Source of the DNA: Tubulanus polymorphus
Lineage: Eukaryota > Nemertea > Palaeonemertea > Tubulaniformes > Tubulanidae
Reading direction: 5' to 3'
Length of the DNA stretch: 64,000 bases
Assembly (NCBI RefSeq): GCF_964204645.1
Contig: NC_134030.1
Coordinates: 6,198,278-6,262,277, forward strand
In this document: one piece after another, positions 13,001 to 23,500 of the stretch
Layout of the letters: every line of letters starts with the position of its first letter
Numbering within the stretch: position 1 is the first letter of the stretch
The notes under the pieces: model-generated
The model's database searches: none
What the model saw: the letters and a program-made list of their open reading frames with translations, nothing else
What the model was told of the DNA's origin: nothing
Translations under genes and position numbers: made by a program

Positions 13001-13288
13001 AAACTTCTTTACCATTACCAGTATTTTTAGTTGAAAAGCCAGGAAATAAAATAGAAATACTCCGTCTTAGAAATTGCATGAGATTTCCTTAGAAAATGTA
13101 TTTGCCAGGTACTTTGTATACATATATTATATTATAATTTTTCAGTTAGATTACAGGATTACGGACCTGCTGTTGAGGCATTTGAAGAAGCTCTTAGACT
13201 TGCTAAATTACTGGAGGATTGCCCCGCTATACAAGCTATATCATGCGCAGTCGATCAATTGAATAAATCAGTCAAACAGTGCTCTTAA
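10011..13288 (+). CDS. ODAD4: Outer dynein arm docking complex subunit 4 (TTC25)
   Basis: Nine exons in phase: 10011-10154, 10308-10442, 10820-11032, 11169-11373, 11697-11903, 11978-12185, 12281-12367, 12791-12987, 13146-13288 (TAA), about 512 residues. ODAD4 helps dock outer dynein arms onto axonemal doublets of motile cilia. Collinear family blocks are visible: YFAEGESLY and the first TPR near residues 25-60, CLVARSKC, ALVFYHRGHKLRPE with GIQKAQEAI, a GDLSFYKQ segment, then LLGEMYGDK, YLDSRTEFWRQQKPIYAR, and C-terminal TPRs containing NIGRVFARCGQFEQAI and ELGRCYLELKDF. The start gives MAMMMMMYDE before the conserved block; a downstream Met in the run could also be used. The protein ends soon after the last TPR, shorter than the ~670 residues of the human protein, and the stop lies next to LTR-like sequence. 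Confidence 0.88.
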
Positions 13289-13293
13289 TTCTG

Positions 13294-13681
13294 GGTATCT
13301 GACTCTAGACCAGCGGCCCCCGCTGTTCCACAGTTCTGAGTTGACATTTGTGTTTATTGGCTTTATCGATAGAAATGATTTTTCTAAATTTCGAATGTAA
13401 CTGTCTCAGAACTGTGCAACTGAACCGTCCCATGCAAATGTGTAAATGATCACGTTTGGCCCAATATTTGAGAAGAAAGTTAGCAGTCATATTCTATTGG
13501 TTATTTATAAAATGTTTTTCGTCAATCGTTATCGTTTTCTAAAATTTCAATTGTGATGAACGAAAGAATAAACTGTTTTCCCCGTTGCTAAATAAACCGA
13601 ATATGTAGAAGTTTCTCGTCGTCGGTTATTTCTGCATGGAAATCGCTTCTCGTCTTGACCGTAACAGAAACAGTAACAGAA
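13294..13681 (+). mobile_element. Putative LTR remnant, Gypsy-like element
   Basis: The left boundary is uncertain. The block starts a few bases after the ODAD4 stop, contains AATAAA signals at 13567 and 13591 followed by a GTCGTCGGTTATTTCTGCAT segment, and ends directly before a primer-binding-like site. This order (poly(A) signal, short downstream segment, PBS) is that of a 5' LTR. No second LTR was found in the window, so the element is broken or a fragment. Confidence 0.45.
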
Positions 13682-13697
13682 ATGGGGCTCGTCCGGA
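13682..13697 (+). other. Primer-binding-site-like sequence (tRNA-Pro type)
   Basis: TGGGGCTCGTCCGGAA closely resembles the widespread proline-tRNA PBS of animal LTR elements, with one G missing and one change near the end. It lies between the candidate LTR and the gag-like start. Confidence 0.5.
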
Positions 13698-13971
13698 AAA
13701 GTGTCAGGAAAGATGAGAAAATTAGCGAAGAATTGTTCAACGGGTCGGACAGCCTACGTTTAAGGGACTGTGCTAGTCGGTACTCCTTTGCTCAGCCCCT
13801 GTCCGGGGCCCCGTTAAGTAACTTGTGAATTATTGTTGCGAAAATTGGGCCACCGAAAGTGCGGATATGAGAATTTCGTATATTCTCCGGGTTTCGCAAC
13901 CGTTGTTAAATGTGCTAAACTGGTGCTCAGTCCCGTTAACTTTCTGTGAAATTATTGTTGCGAAAATGGCC

Positions 13972-14100
13972 ACCGAAAAAGTGGGGTTGTTTGTGGAAAA
14001 TTCCGGTTGGGAATCGTTCGATAGTCTTATAAAGACTGATTTATTGCACGTGTTGGCTAGTCGTTATGAATTTGAAAAAAAAACGTATTTACTAAGATAA
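13972..14100 (+). pseudogene. Gag-like N-terminal fragment of an LTR retrotransposon
   Basis: A short open frame begins MATEKVGLFVEN and continues with a SLIKTDLLHVLA segment, resembling the conserved start of many Gypsy-type Gag proteins in invertebrates. It stops after 42 residues at 14100, and no downstream protease or polymerase frame follows. The preceding ~45 bp (13932-13980) is a near copy of 13807-13855, a local duplication across the leader. Annotated as a decayed fragment. Confidence 0.45.
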
Positions 14101-14282
14101 ATATTCTTAGAATAGTGTAATGGAATCGTTTACTGATATTTTTTGAGTTATTACAACTCACTTTTGTAAGGGGCGTGTTACGTACCCAAAGTGTGCATTT
14201 AAATTCTGTTTGCATCATCAAAAATACATACGCATTTTTGGTATTATGCATTTCCAATGGTTCCACGGACTAAACTAAGTCG

Positions 14283-14334
14283 AAATTCGACATAATAAGT
14301 AATTCGACTTGATTCGACTTATTATGTCGAATTT
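14283..14334. repeat. Perfect hairpin, 18-bp arms
   Basis: Arms 14283-14300 and 14317-14334 are exact reverse complements around a 16-nt loop. The sequence is built from a TTCGAC / AATAAGT motif that is also directly repeated nearby. Confidence 0.75.
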
Positions 14335-14435
14335 AAGTCGAAATTGTGGAAAAATTATCTCGTACCCGATGTGACACCAAGTGGCTTCCGTAATATACAG
14401 TATTGAAGTTTGCATTACTCTTGTGAAGACCGGTT

Positions 14436-14645
14436 ACCGGTCATCTTCACCCGTCAAGGGATTCGAACCCACTACGCTAAAGCTGTTCGCCGAACTTGTG
14501 GAAGCGAGTTCGGGGTGATACCGGCCCCTGGCAAGCGAGGATGCGGTGACTGATGACTGCGTCACGGATAGACTGGTTGCCGGTCTATACCTATTCTGAC
14601 GACTGCGAATGCAGGTGGCGCAGAATTCGACAGGCGACCAGTCTA
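14436..14645 (-). mobile_element. tRNA-related SINE-like element
   Basis: On the minus strand a full B-box-like GGGTTCGAATCCC is present (14470-14458). The other end carries a GACTGGTTGCC ... GCGACCAGTC inverted pair that recurs with the same B-box-type motif at 57230-57325. A convincing A box was not found, so the RNA polymerase III head is uncertain. Confidence 0.4.
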
Positions 14646-16791
14646 CGTCACGGAATATGAAAGGTGCGATTATGCAAATATGGAGTGGATTGTGTTGTAT
14701 TGTATCGTTGTACAGAGAAGTCGAACTATAGTCATTCAACTGGAACCAGTGTACCGATTCCTGCTGGTAATTTTCCACTGGTCATTTCAAAGCATGCCGA
14801 CGTCGACTCTCAACTCAGAAGATTGGTGCTGCTGGTGCTGTTTTCTATAATTATCAATAAAAATAAAATGAACTTATTAGTCTACTACTACCTGCCTGCT
14901 AATAGTAATATAGTAATTAGCTTCTTCAGGGCAACCACATTCAAACTGGTAAGTTTGGGCTTATTGCAATCTCAAAAACAGGTTCCATGAATGTGGGAAA
15001 AAGAAATATCTAAAAAAAAGTTTATAGGGATCAAAATTTTTTGGGATTCATCCACAGATTTGTTTTTTTTTGGAATCACGATGTCAAAAAGATTTCAAGG
15101 GAAATAAGCAAAACCCGTAGTTGATGATTTAATGATTTTTCTGCCAGTTTCGAAGTTTTTCATCTTCAGATGAATGAAATTTTTTTCGTTTCTCTGATGA
15201 ATATCTCAGGGATTGGATTTTTGTGATAAAATTTTTGATTGTTGAATTTTTTTCTAAATTTCCAAATTGGTCTCTGATCACTAGGGTCGATACAATTTAT
15301 AAGAGAACGGAGTTCGACGCAGGTACAAAAAATGGGTTTCGAAATTAAAGAGGTAAGAAAATGTGTTCAGTATACCCGCTGTATTTAGTTGTTGAATTTG
15401 TCCTAGATCTTAAATCCGATGATTGAAGTTGGATGATTCTATTGATTCAAGATTTTTTTTTTAATTCGACATTTTGTTTTTCAGATCCTAAGATTTAAGG
15501 TTGGTTCATCGATAGTCTACCAGTTGTTACTGTTTCCCCTACAGTACAACTGTTTAGGGAACAATGGCTAGGCCCGGGGTACCAGTACTAGACTAGGTTC
15601 ATCGCTTACCTACCGCTGGTTATCACTATAACACGGCAATGGCCGACAAAGGAATTTTTAGAGGTAAGCACGATAAGCTAATATAAAAGCCAAAAACTTC
15701 TTTGGAAAATGGTTTTGACTGTGGTGTGGTACCGTTACTTGAAAATATAAAGTACTCGTATCCGAAGTTGTCTAAGGCGTTTTTACGAGTATCCGATTTT
15801 TACAATCGATTCCGTGAATGATTTGCTCCGATTGTGCGATCGAATGAGATGTTCGTGAAAATGACGATGGTTTTGGGCTGATCACATGACATAAATATGG
15901 CGACGTTTAGAAAAAGATGGTATTAACTACCCGGTGCGGCCGTCTTGGAAATCAAATCGCTTGCCGAGCGAGTTGGTCGATGGCGGAAATCGATCGGAAA
16001 ATTGTGTTCTTAAAAACGTCGATCGTGAAATTGATCGCAAAAATCGGATGTTCGTAAAAATACCTACAATTTTGGGAAAATAATTCAGTGCTTTCGCCGC
16101 ATACGACGAAATGAAGAATGAAATCTTTAAACGAAATTCAATTGTTTATTTCAGGCGTTCAGTTTGAGGTTTGTATCGTAAACTTGTTAGGCGCTAGGTG
16201 CACATTCTAGGATTAGCCTACATCAGTTCGGGACGGAAATACAGCGTCTGAGGAATCTGCACCAGACGTACGTATCTCACCTCTCCCCGATGCGCATCTG
16301 TTGCTGAAATAAAATCTGTAAGAATAATTTTTGTGTATTTTCTTTTTGTACAGTGTATTACAAGTCAGGACGTGCGACCAACCGTGTCACGGAATACGAA
16401 AGGAAATGATTGCTGATGGTGTTGTAGTATTGTTGTACGGAGAACTAGAATATGGTATGCTATTTTTGATTTATTGGTTTAACTTCTCTTTTCATCGGAA
16501 CGTCAGGAAAATTCGCTATTTTTCTAAGATGTCCGTCACGTTATGAGACCGACTTTTTCAATACCGTACCGCTGAAAAGTAGCACTACTAACACCTATCT
16601 ACACTGCCGTACTTTTATCTTTCTCCACAACTCGCAAGTAGATTTGAAAACAACTTTTTCATCAATTATTTCTCAATCCTAAAGCTATACTACCTTGATA
16701 GAACGGAAAAGACGTCCCCCAATCAATGTTGCCATCTCTACAAATCGGATAGGTGACAGTTGAATACTATGTTGGAGCATGGGCTCGTAAA

Positions 16792-17041
16792 CTGGCTTGC
16801 ATTTATTTTCGTTTTGTTAATAATCTTGCAATTATGGTGCTAAATGTAAACTGCAAATAAATTTGAAATATAATGCCTCACTATATGACATGGTGACCGC
16901 CAGTTACTGATCCGTTACGGCCAATTGTTTATTGGAACTCAAATTGATGTAAATGGTATTTCTGTCATATTTCAAATTTATTTGCAATTCAAATTTAGCG
17001 CCATTCTTACGAGATTATCAACAACCTGGAAATGAAGCCAG
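16792..17041. mobile_element. Foldback (MITE-like) element, ~250 bp
   Basis: Arms of about 80 bp (16792-16872 and 16963-17041) are imperfect reverse complements around a ~90-bp centre. The best-matched core is GCAAATAAATTTGAAATA against its complement, flanked by TGGTGCTAAAT / ATTTAGCGCCA. No coding sequence lies inside. Target duplications are not evident. Confidence 0.5.
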
Positions 17042-17229
17042 AAGCTCTTGCGGTGATTGCGATAGGTTGATGACCGCTGAAATAGGGGATTCACTGGATT
17101 GTTTTTGTCCGGAGTAAGAGTACCAAACGCAGTGGGGGATTCCCTTCAATACTCAGTTCAAATATACTGGCATTCCTGTACTGGAATACCCCTCCTTACT
17201 AATGTTTTGATAATTTAGAAAGTTTGGTT

Positions 17230-18420
17230 GGGTTTGATGGGTGAAACCACATCAATGCGTGGCTAAGTAAGATTTCCCATTACACACTCCAGTACCCACA
17301 GCTTTCATATATCCATCCAAATATTTAGTGGCTTTCTTCCTGGATTAACATGTTTACTTATGAACTTAACGATTAAATGTCTTGTTTATGCTATAGGATA
17401 TGGAATATTTTGGAAGAGTGGACTCAACACAGGAGATCTACCCCTAGATTGGAAGTTGGCAATGGTTACACTGGTCTTCAACAGGGGACAGGCGCCTGTC
17501 AGAAAAAATCAGGCCAGTATGAAAAAAATATGATAAAAATTTGGCACAAATTCCAGGCACAAACACACTGGGCATACACCATGTCAAAGACTAAAACAGG
17601 CATGCCAAGGTTACGGTATCGGTCCAAAACTTGCTTCAACCAGTCAACAAGGACCAATACTTGAAACTCTACAAAAGTGCAGAAAAGGCAGTCATGTCAG
17701 TCTATAATTCAAATATCCTTATCGTTGAAGACTTACACCTACCAGGATGGGACTGAAACAAAATGGAACTAAAGCCAGGTACCACTCAAATACATCACAA
17801 TTTCCTGGAAATGTTGAATGACCATGGCCGGACTCGGATAGAAGAACCCACCTATGACGAAAATACCCTTGATCCAACACTGCAACACTCGTCCAATAAT
17901 GAGCGGACACCATGCCAGGAATATCAGATGTCGTGTACACTGAGATTAATATCTAACGCTCTCATGCAAACTTAACACCCCCGAAGATACCCTAGTACAT
18001 ACAACATAGCAAACTTGGAAAGTGACAGGATAAGTCCACGCATAGTGGGGTTCAAATAACCAAGATTTTCAGCAACAGTAAGTGAACTGAGGATCTGTTG
18101 ATAAACTTATGAAAACAACTAGAGGAAATCATGTCCAAAAACATTCTTTACAAAACTTCCATGCAAAACGACAGCGAACCATGGATAGACCAAGCTCTTT
18201 GCCGATGGATCGAACAATCTGATCGTCTCTACAGCGAGATGATGAAATCTGGCCAACCTGAACGTAGAGTAGAATACAAAAACGGTAGACCAACAGTGCA
18301 ATGAGACATCAGGAGAGCTTACTGGAAATATATCGAAACCGAATGTACGAATGTCAGGGCTGCCAACTAACCAGTTCTCATGTCTCAAGAAACTTGGTAA
18401 CCCTGGGCTGTGAATACTGG
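17230..18420 (+). pseudogene. Degenerate non-LTR retrotransposon, copy 1 (RT piece, then EN piece)
   Basis: Three degraded coding pieces lie in a row on the plus strand. At 17380-17500 a reverse-transcriptase-type segment reads about GIFWKSGLNTGDLPLDWK and TLVFNRGQ (compare the IF..SLNTG.LP.DWK..NV..IF..G region before RT motif 1). At 17740-17960 an endonuclease-type segment reads LPGWD and KMELKPGTTQIHHNFLEML with NDHG and NTLDPT, as in EEP endonucleases of CR1/Jockey-like elements. At 18175-18360 an RCxxYREMxKSGQPE-like linker and AYWKYIE follow. Stops and frameshifts interrupt all three. The RT piece precedes the EN piece, the reverse of a normal element. Confidence 0.65.
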
Positions 18421-19620
18421 TTTTTTCGTCAAGGAGAATGAATCAAGATCCTTATGACTTGATTATGTAGTTTTATGGGGTAAGATGGTATTCCCTGAGC
18501 CGAGTTAATTGCGCTCAGTAGAGGTAGCATCATATTGGTTTCTGGTATTTGGAAGCCATTTTTGTATTTTTCATAATTTCCAGGCTCTAACTAGTAGCCA
18601 GTTTAAGATAAGTAGGTAAAACTGTAGGGACTAGGAGTCACGACCGATGAAATCTTAGGTACTTTGCTGGTTCTAATTTAGTTTAGTTAATAAACGGTTT
18701 GAGCTAACTTGGTAAAATTAAATGGACAGGTTGTGCTAGGGAGTGAAAAACCACACAAGGATTAAAAGTTGTAGGGCTACGGGCAATGTTGCTGGAAGCA
18801 TATTTGTATTTTTCATTTCAGAGCTCTGTATCATAGCCAGTTTGAAATAAAACTGTAGGGACTAGGAGTGAACGATTGAATTTTAGGTACAGTAGGTCTT
18901 AGGTCAAGGTAACTGGAAGCCATTTTGAATTTCTCGTCTTTTATCAACAGTTACTCTTCAACTGCTGTTATCATTGACTGTTCGCTAGCAAGTTAGATAA
19001 AATCAAAATTACTGGACCATTACATGTCATTGATTGGATGCTTCCAAATGACTGGTGGTGGCGCTTCATGCTCTCCCAGCACATCTATTTAAACTCTATT
19101 CTGTCAACTAACTTACATCATCGGCCAAAAGGGGGTTTTCAATCTGAGATATGTATATGGCATATTCGTTACAGGGCAAATTAATTCGAGGTACCTGGTA
19201 TGCTAGTGAAGAGTTGATGACAGTAGTTTTTTTTTAAGTTAATGATTGAAGGGCATCCCGGGGAAAAAGAATCAAAAAGCTGGTAAAAGCAAGCTAGCTG
19301 GTTACCTTGTACTTCAATTATCATTAATGTTTGAAGTATGTAGTTACAACCTCTCCCAATGAATAGGGGAAAAATAGGAAAGGTGCTTTTTGAAGGTGAA
19401 TTAAACAAATTTTCATAAGGAGCTATTATGGATTGCATCCCCATTGTCCTTTCCCTTTTTTACAATCTGATGCTGAAATCTGGTTATGAAATTGTATTAT
19501 TTTGTATTATTATATCTTTTGTAAATAGGAGATAATTGAAGAAATGTAATATTATTATACATTCCTTCATCTCTCCAACATTTCCAACAGCTGCAGTTAA
19601 ACCACAAAACTACAATTCAT
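18420..19620. repeat. Non-coding tail of the ~3 kb block, copy 1
   Basis: Repeated nearly intact at about 26220-27775 and 35530-37095. It contains two or three internal repeats of roughly 240 bp marked by GGAAGCCATTTT and by GTAGGTAAAACTGTAGGGA. No reading frame is conserved between the copies. It ends at a CAACATTTCCAACAGCTGCAG segment; the site occupied by a tRNA-type insertion in copies 2 and 3 is empty here at about 19600-19608. Confidence 0.7.
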
Positions 19621-19719
19621 ATCATAAGTATCTTAAGTCATTCTCCTATGGAGGATCCGGTATTCACAGGCCATGGATATCCAAGTTCGTGAGATCAACA
19701 GGTGTTGGACCCGAGGGAT

Positions 19720-20365
19720 GTGATAGGGAAAAGCGACGAGAAAACCGAAGATATTGTTTATTGATGAGAAGACCGAAAAAGATGTTTATTGATGTGGACC
19801 GAAGATAAAACTGATAGGAAGACCGAAGATGATGTTTATGAGAAGACTGAAGATGATGATTATCGATGAGAAGACCGAAAAAGATGTTTCCTGATGTGGA
19901 CCGACGATAAAACTGATGAGAAGACAGAAGATGATATTTATCAATGTGAAGACCGAAAAAGATGTTTACTGATGCGGACCGAAGATAAAACTGATGAGAA
20001 AAGCGAAGATGATGTTTATCGATGAGAAGACCGAAAAAGATGTTTACTGATGCGGACCGAAGATAAAACTGATGAGAAGACTGAAGATGATGTTTATGAG
20101 AAGACTGAAGATGATGATTATTGATCGAAAGATTTTTACTAATGTGGATCGAAGATAAAACTGATGAGAAAAGCGAAGATGATGTTTATCGATGGGAAGA
20201 CCGAAAAAGATGTTTCCTGATGTGAACCGAAGATAAAACTGATGAGAAGACTGAAGATGATGTTTATGAGAAGACTGAAGATGATGATTATTGATCGAAA
20301 GACCGAAAAAGATGTTTACTGATGCGGACCGAAGATAAAACTGATGAGAATACCTAAGATGAACA
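19720..20365 (+). repeat. Minisatellite, ~30-bp GAAGACCGAAAAAGATGTTTA family
   Basis: Tandem, irregular copies built from GAAGACCGAA, AAGATGTTTACTGATG, GGACCGAAGATAAAACTGATGA and GAAGATGATG. It is shorter in the later blocks (27905-28095 and 37205-37420), so copy number has changed since duplication. The same words make up the A/G-rich half of the satellite monomer. The long minus-strand frame across it reflects the repeat period rather than a gene. Confidence 0.8.
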
Positions 20366-20519
20366 AACATTGCCAGAATTGACCTCACAGAATTCAGGAA
20401 ATTTCTGTCAAGAGTTTTCTGCCAACAATTCTGTTTTCCAGGATTCTGTTTTTCACTTAATTTGGAAACGCCATAAATGCCTTGAGACGGATTTGTTTTC
20501 AAAATCCTTCTCGAATGGC

Positions 20520-23500
20520 TGAAACCTCCAAAACCCTAATCGTATAGACTTAAAACCCTAAACCTATAGACTCTTAATCCTTCTGAAACAAAATGCTTTA
20601 ATCCCTAACCAACTCAATCTTTTACCTACAGAGTCTAAACCCAAACCCTCTAGACTAAATCCTAAACCTGAAGACTTTAAACGCTACGCATAGAGACCCT
20701 AAACCCGAAAACTTAAGTTCCTAAAGCTTTAAGCTATAGACTCAATACCCTCAAAAAGCCTTAAGCTATTAACCTAAAACTTACACACTCCAAACCCATA
20801 GCCCCGAGCCCCTCCTCCCTCTGCCCGCCTCTTAACCGTAATACTTGCATTGTCACATGTTTGGCCTTGGCCATGCTTTTTATCTATAAGTTCAGGAAGT
20901 TTGTTTAAATGCCGAGAGATGTGATGAGGAAAACTGATAACAGCCAAAGGAGATGTTACCTAATGGGAATACTAAAGATGAAAACTGGCAAGAAGTCTTG
21001 AAGAGATGAAAGTTGACAGGATAAGCGAAGACGTTTACTGATGGGAAAGAAGACTTGAAACACTAGTCACCATGAGACAGATTTGTTTCCAAGATCCTTT
21101 CTCAATGGCTGACACTGTAAACCTATAGTCTCTAAGCCCCAACCATACATATCCTTAAAACCCTAAACCTACTTACTAAATATCCTAAAATTATAGTCTC
21201 TAAAACTTTAGACCCTCTTAACCCTAAACCAGACTTGATACCTTAAACCTATTGACCTTAATCCTTCTAAGCAAAACCCTCTAACCCCTTATCCACTAAA
21301 TCCTTACCCTACAGATTCTAAGCCAAACCCTCTACACTAAATCCTAAAACCTGGAGACTTTAAACCCTAAGATATAGACCCTAAACCAATACCCAACACC
21401 TAAAGTTCCTAAAGCCTTAAGCTATATTCTCTTAAACCCTCTAAAGCCTTACGCATTAACTCAAAACTTACACACTCCAAATCCATAGCCCCCTCCTCCC
21501 TCTGCCCGCATCTTAACCACATTACTTGCATTGTCACATGTTTGGCTTTGGCCATGCTTTTTGTTTTTAAGTTCAGGAAGTTTGGTTAAATGCCTAGTGA
21601 TGTGATGAGGAAAACTGATTAGAGCCAAACGAGATGTTACCTAATGGGAAGAATGAAGATGAAAACTGGCACGAGATGAAAGCTGACAGGATAAGCGAAG
21701 ACGTTTACTGATGGGAAAGAAGACTGGAAATACTAGTCACCATGAGACAGATTTGTTTCAAAGATCCTTACTCAATCGCTGAGACTGTAAACCTATAGTC
21801 TCTAAGCCCCAACCATATGTATCCTTTAAACCCTAAACCTACTTACTTAATACCCTAAACCTATAGTCTCTATAACATTACCTTTTAGACCCTCTTAACC
21901 CTAAACCAGACTTGATACCTTAAACCTATTGACCTTAATCCTTCTAAGCAAAACCCTCTAACCCCTTATCCACTAAATCCTTACCCTACAGATTCTAAGC
22001 CAAACCCTCTACACTAAATCCTAAAACCTGGAGACTTTAAACCCTAAGATATAGACCCTAAACCAATACCCTCTCAACCCAAAACCTAAAGTTCCTAAAA
22101 CCTTAAGCTATATTCTCTTAAACCCTCTAAAGCCTTAAGCTATTTTCTCAAAACTTACACACTCCAAACCCATAGCCTGAACCCCTCCTCCCTCTGCCGG
22201 CATCTTAACAATAATACTAGAATCGTCCCATGTTTTCCTTTGGCCATGCTTTTTGTTTTTAAGTTCAGGAAGTTTGCGTAAGTGCCAAGTGATGTGATGA
22301 GGAAAACTGATGAGAAGAATGAAGATGATATTTACTGATGAGTAGATAGAAGATGATGTTAACTGAAAGATGATAACTGGTGATAAGTCAAACGAGATGT
22401 TTCCTGATGGGATGACAGAACATGATAACTGGCAAGAAGTCTCGGGGAGATGAAAACTGACAAGATAAGCGAAGATGTTTTCTGACGAGAAGACTAGAAA
22501 CACTAGTCTCCATGAGACAGATTAGTTTTCAAATTCTTTTCTCAATGGCTGAGACTGTAAACCTATAGTCTCTAAGCCCCAACCATATGTATCCTTTAAA
22601 CCCTAAACCTACTTACTTAATACCCTAAACCTATAGTCTATAACATTATCTTTTAGACCCTCTTAACCCTAAACCAGACTTAATACCCTAAACCTATTGA
22701 CTTTAATCCTTCTAAGCAAAACCCTCTAACCCCTTATCCACTAAATCCTTACCCGACAGATTCTAAGCCAAACCCTCTACACTAAATCCTAAAACCTGGT
22801 GACTTTAAACCCTACGCATATAGACCCTAAACCAATACCCTCTCAACCCAACACCTAAAGTTCCTAAAGCCTTAAGCAATATTCTCTTAAACCCTCTAAA
22901 GCCTTAAGCTATTAACTCAAAACTTACACACCAAATCCATAGCCCCCTCCTCCCTCTGCCCGCATCTTAACCACATTACTTGCATTGTCACATGTTTGGC
23001 TTTGGCTATGCTTTTTGTTTTTAAGTTCAGGAAGTTTGGTTAAATGCCGAGTGATGTGATGAGGAAAACTGATAAGAGCCAAAGGAGATGTTACCTAATG
23101 GGAAGAATGAAGATGAAAGCTGACAAGATAAGCGAAGATGTTTACTGATGAGAAAGAAGACTGGAAACACTAGTCATAATGGGACAGATTTGTTTCCAAA
23201 ATCCTTACCCGACAGATTCTAAGCCAAACCCTCTACACTGAATCCTAAAACCCGGAGACTTTAAACCCTAAGATATAGACCCTAAACCAATACCCTCTCA
23301 ACCCAACACCTAAAGTTCCTAAAGCCTTAAGCAATATTCTCTTAAACCCTCTAAAGCCTTAAGCTATTAACTCAAAACTTACACACTCCAAACCCATAGG
23401 CCCCTCCTTCCTCTGCCCGCATCTTAACAATAATACTAGAATCGTTGCATGTTTGCCTTTGGCCATGCTTTTTGTTTTTAAGTTCAGGAAGTTTGCGTAA

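Larger units (their letters stand above)
14101..17225. other. TE debris, no recognised gene
   Basis: No conserved protein frame was found. The stretch holds the SINE-like copy at 14436-14645, a perfect hairpin at 14283-14334, a pair of similar segments at 14645-14730 and 16372-16450 (GTCACGGAATA, GAAAGG, then TATTGTTGTAC), and a foldback element at 16792-17041. Two short ATG-to-GTAAG segments at 15332-15352 and 15642-15664 look like first-exon starts but lead nowhere obvious. Confidence 0.5.

Noticed and set aside
20044-20502. 152-codon minus-strand frame with repeated FGLSINNHHL-type units
   Set aside because: It is the translation of a ~30-bp minisatellite. The matching frames in the other blocks differ in length with repeat number.
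22135-22503. Recurrent minus-strand hydrophobic frames in the satellite (also 32723-33088, 38377-38727, 41821-42030)
   Set aside because: They share residues only because the monomers are similar. Frames shift and stop at different places in each copy, with no sign of protein-level constraint.
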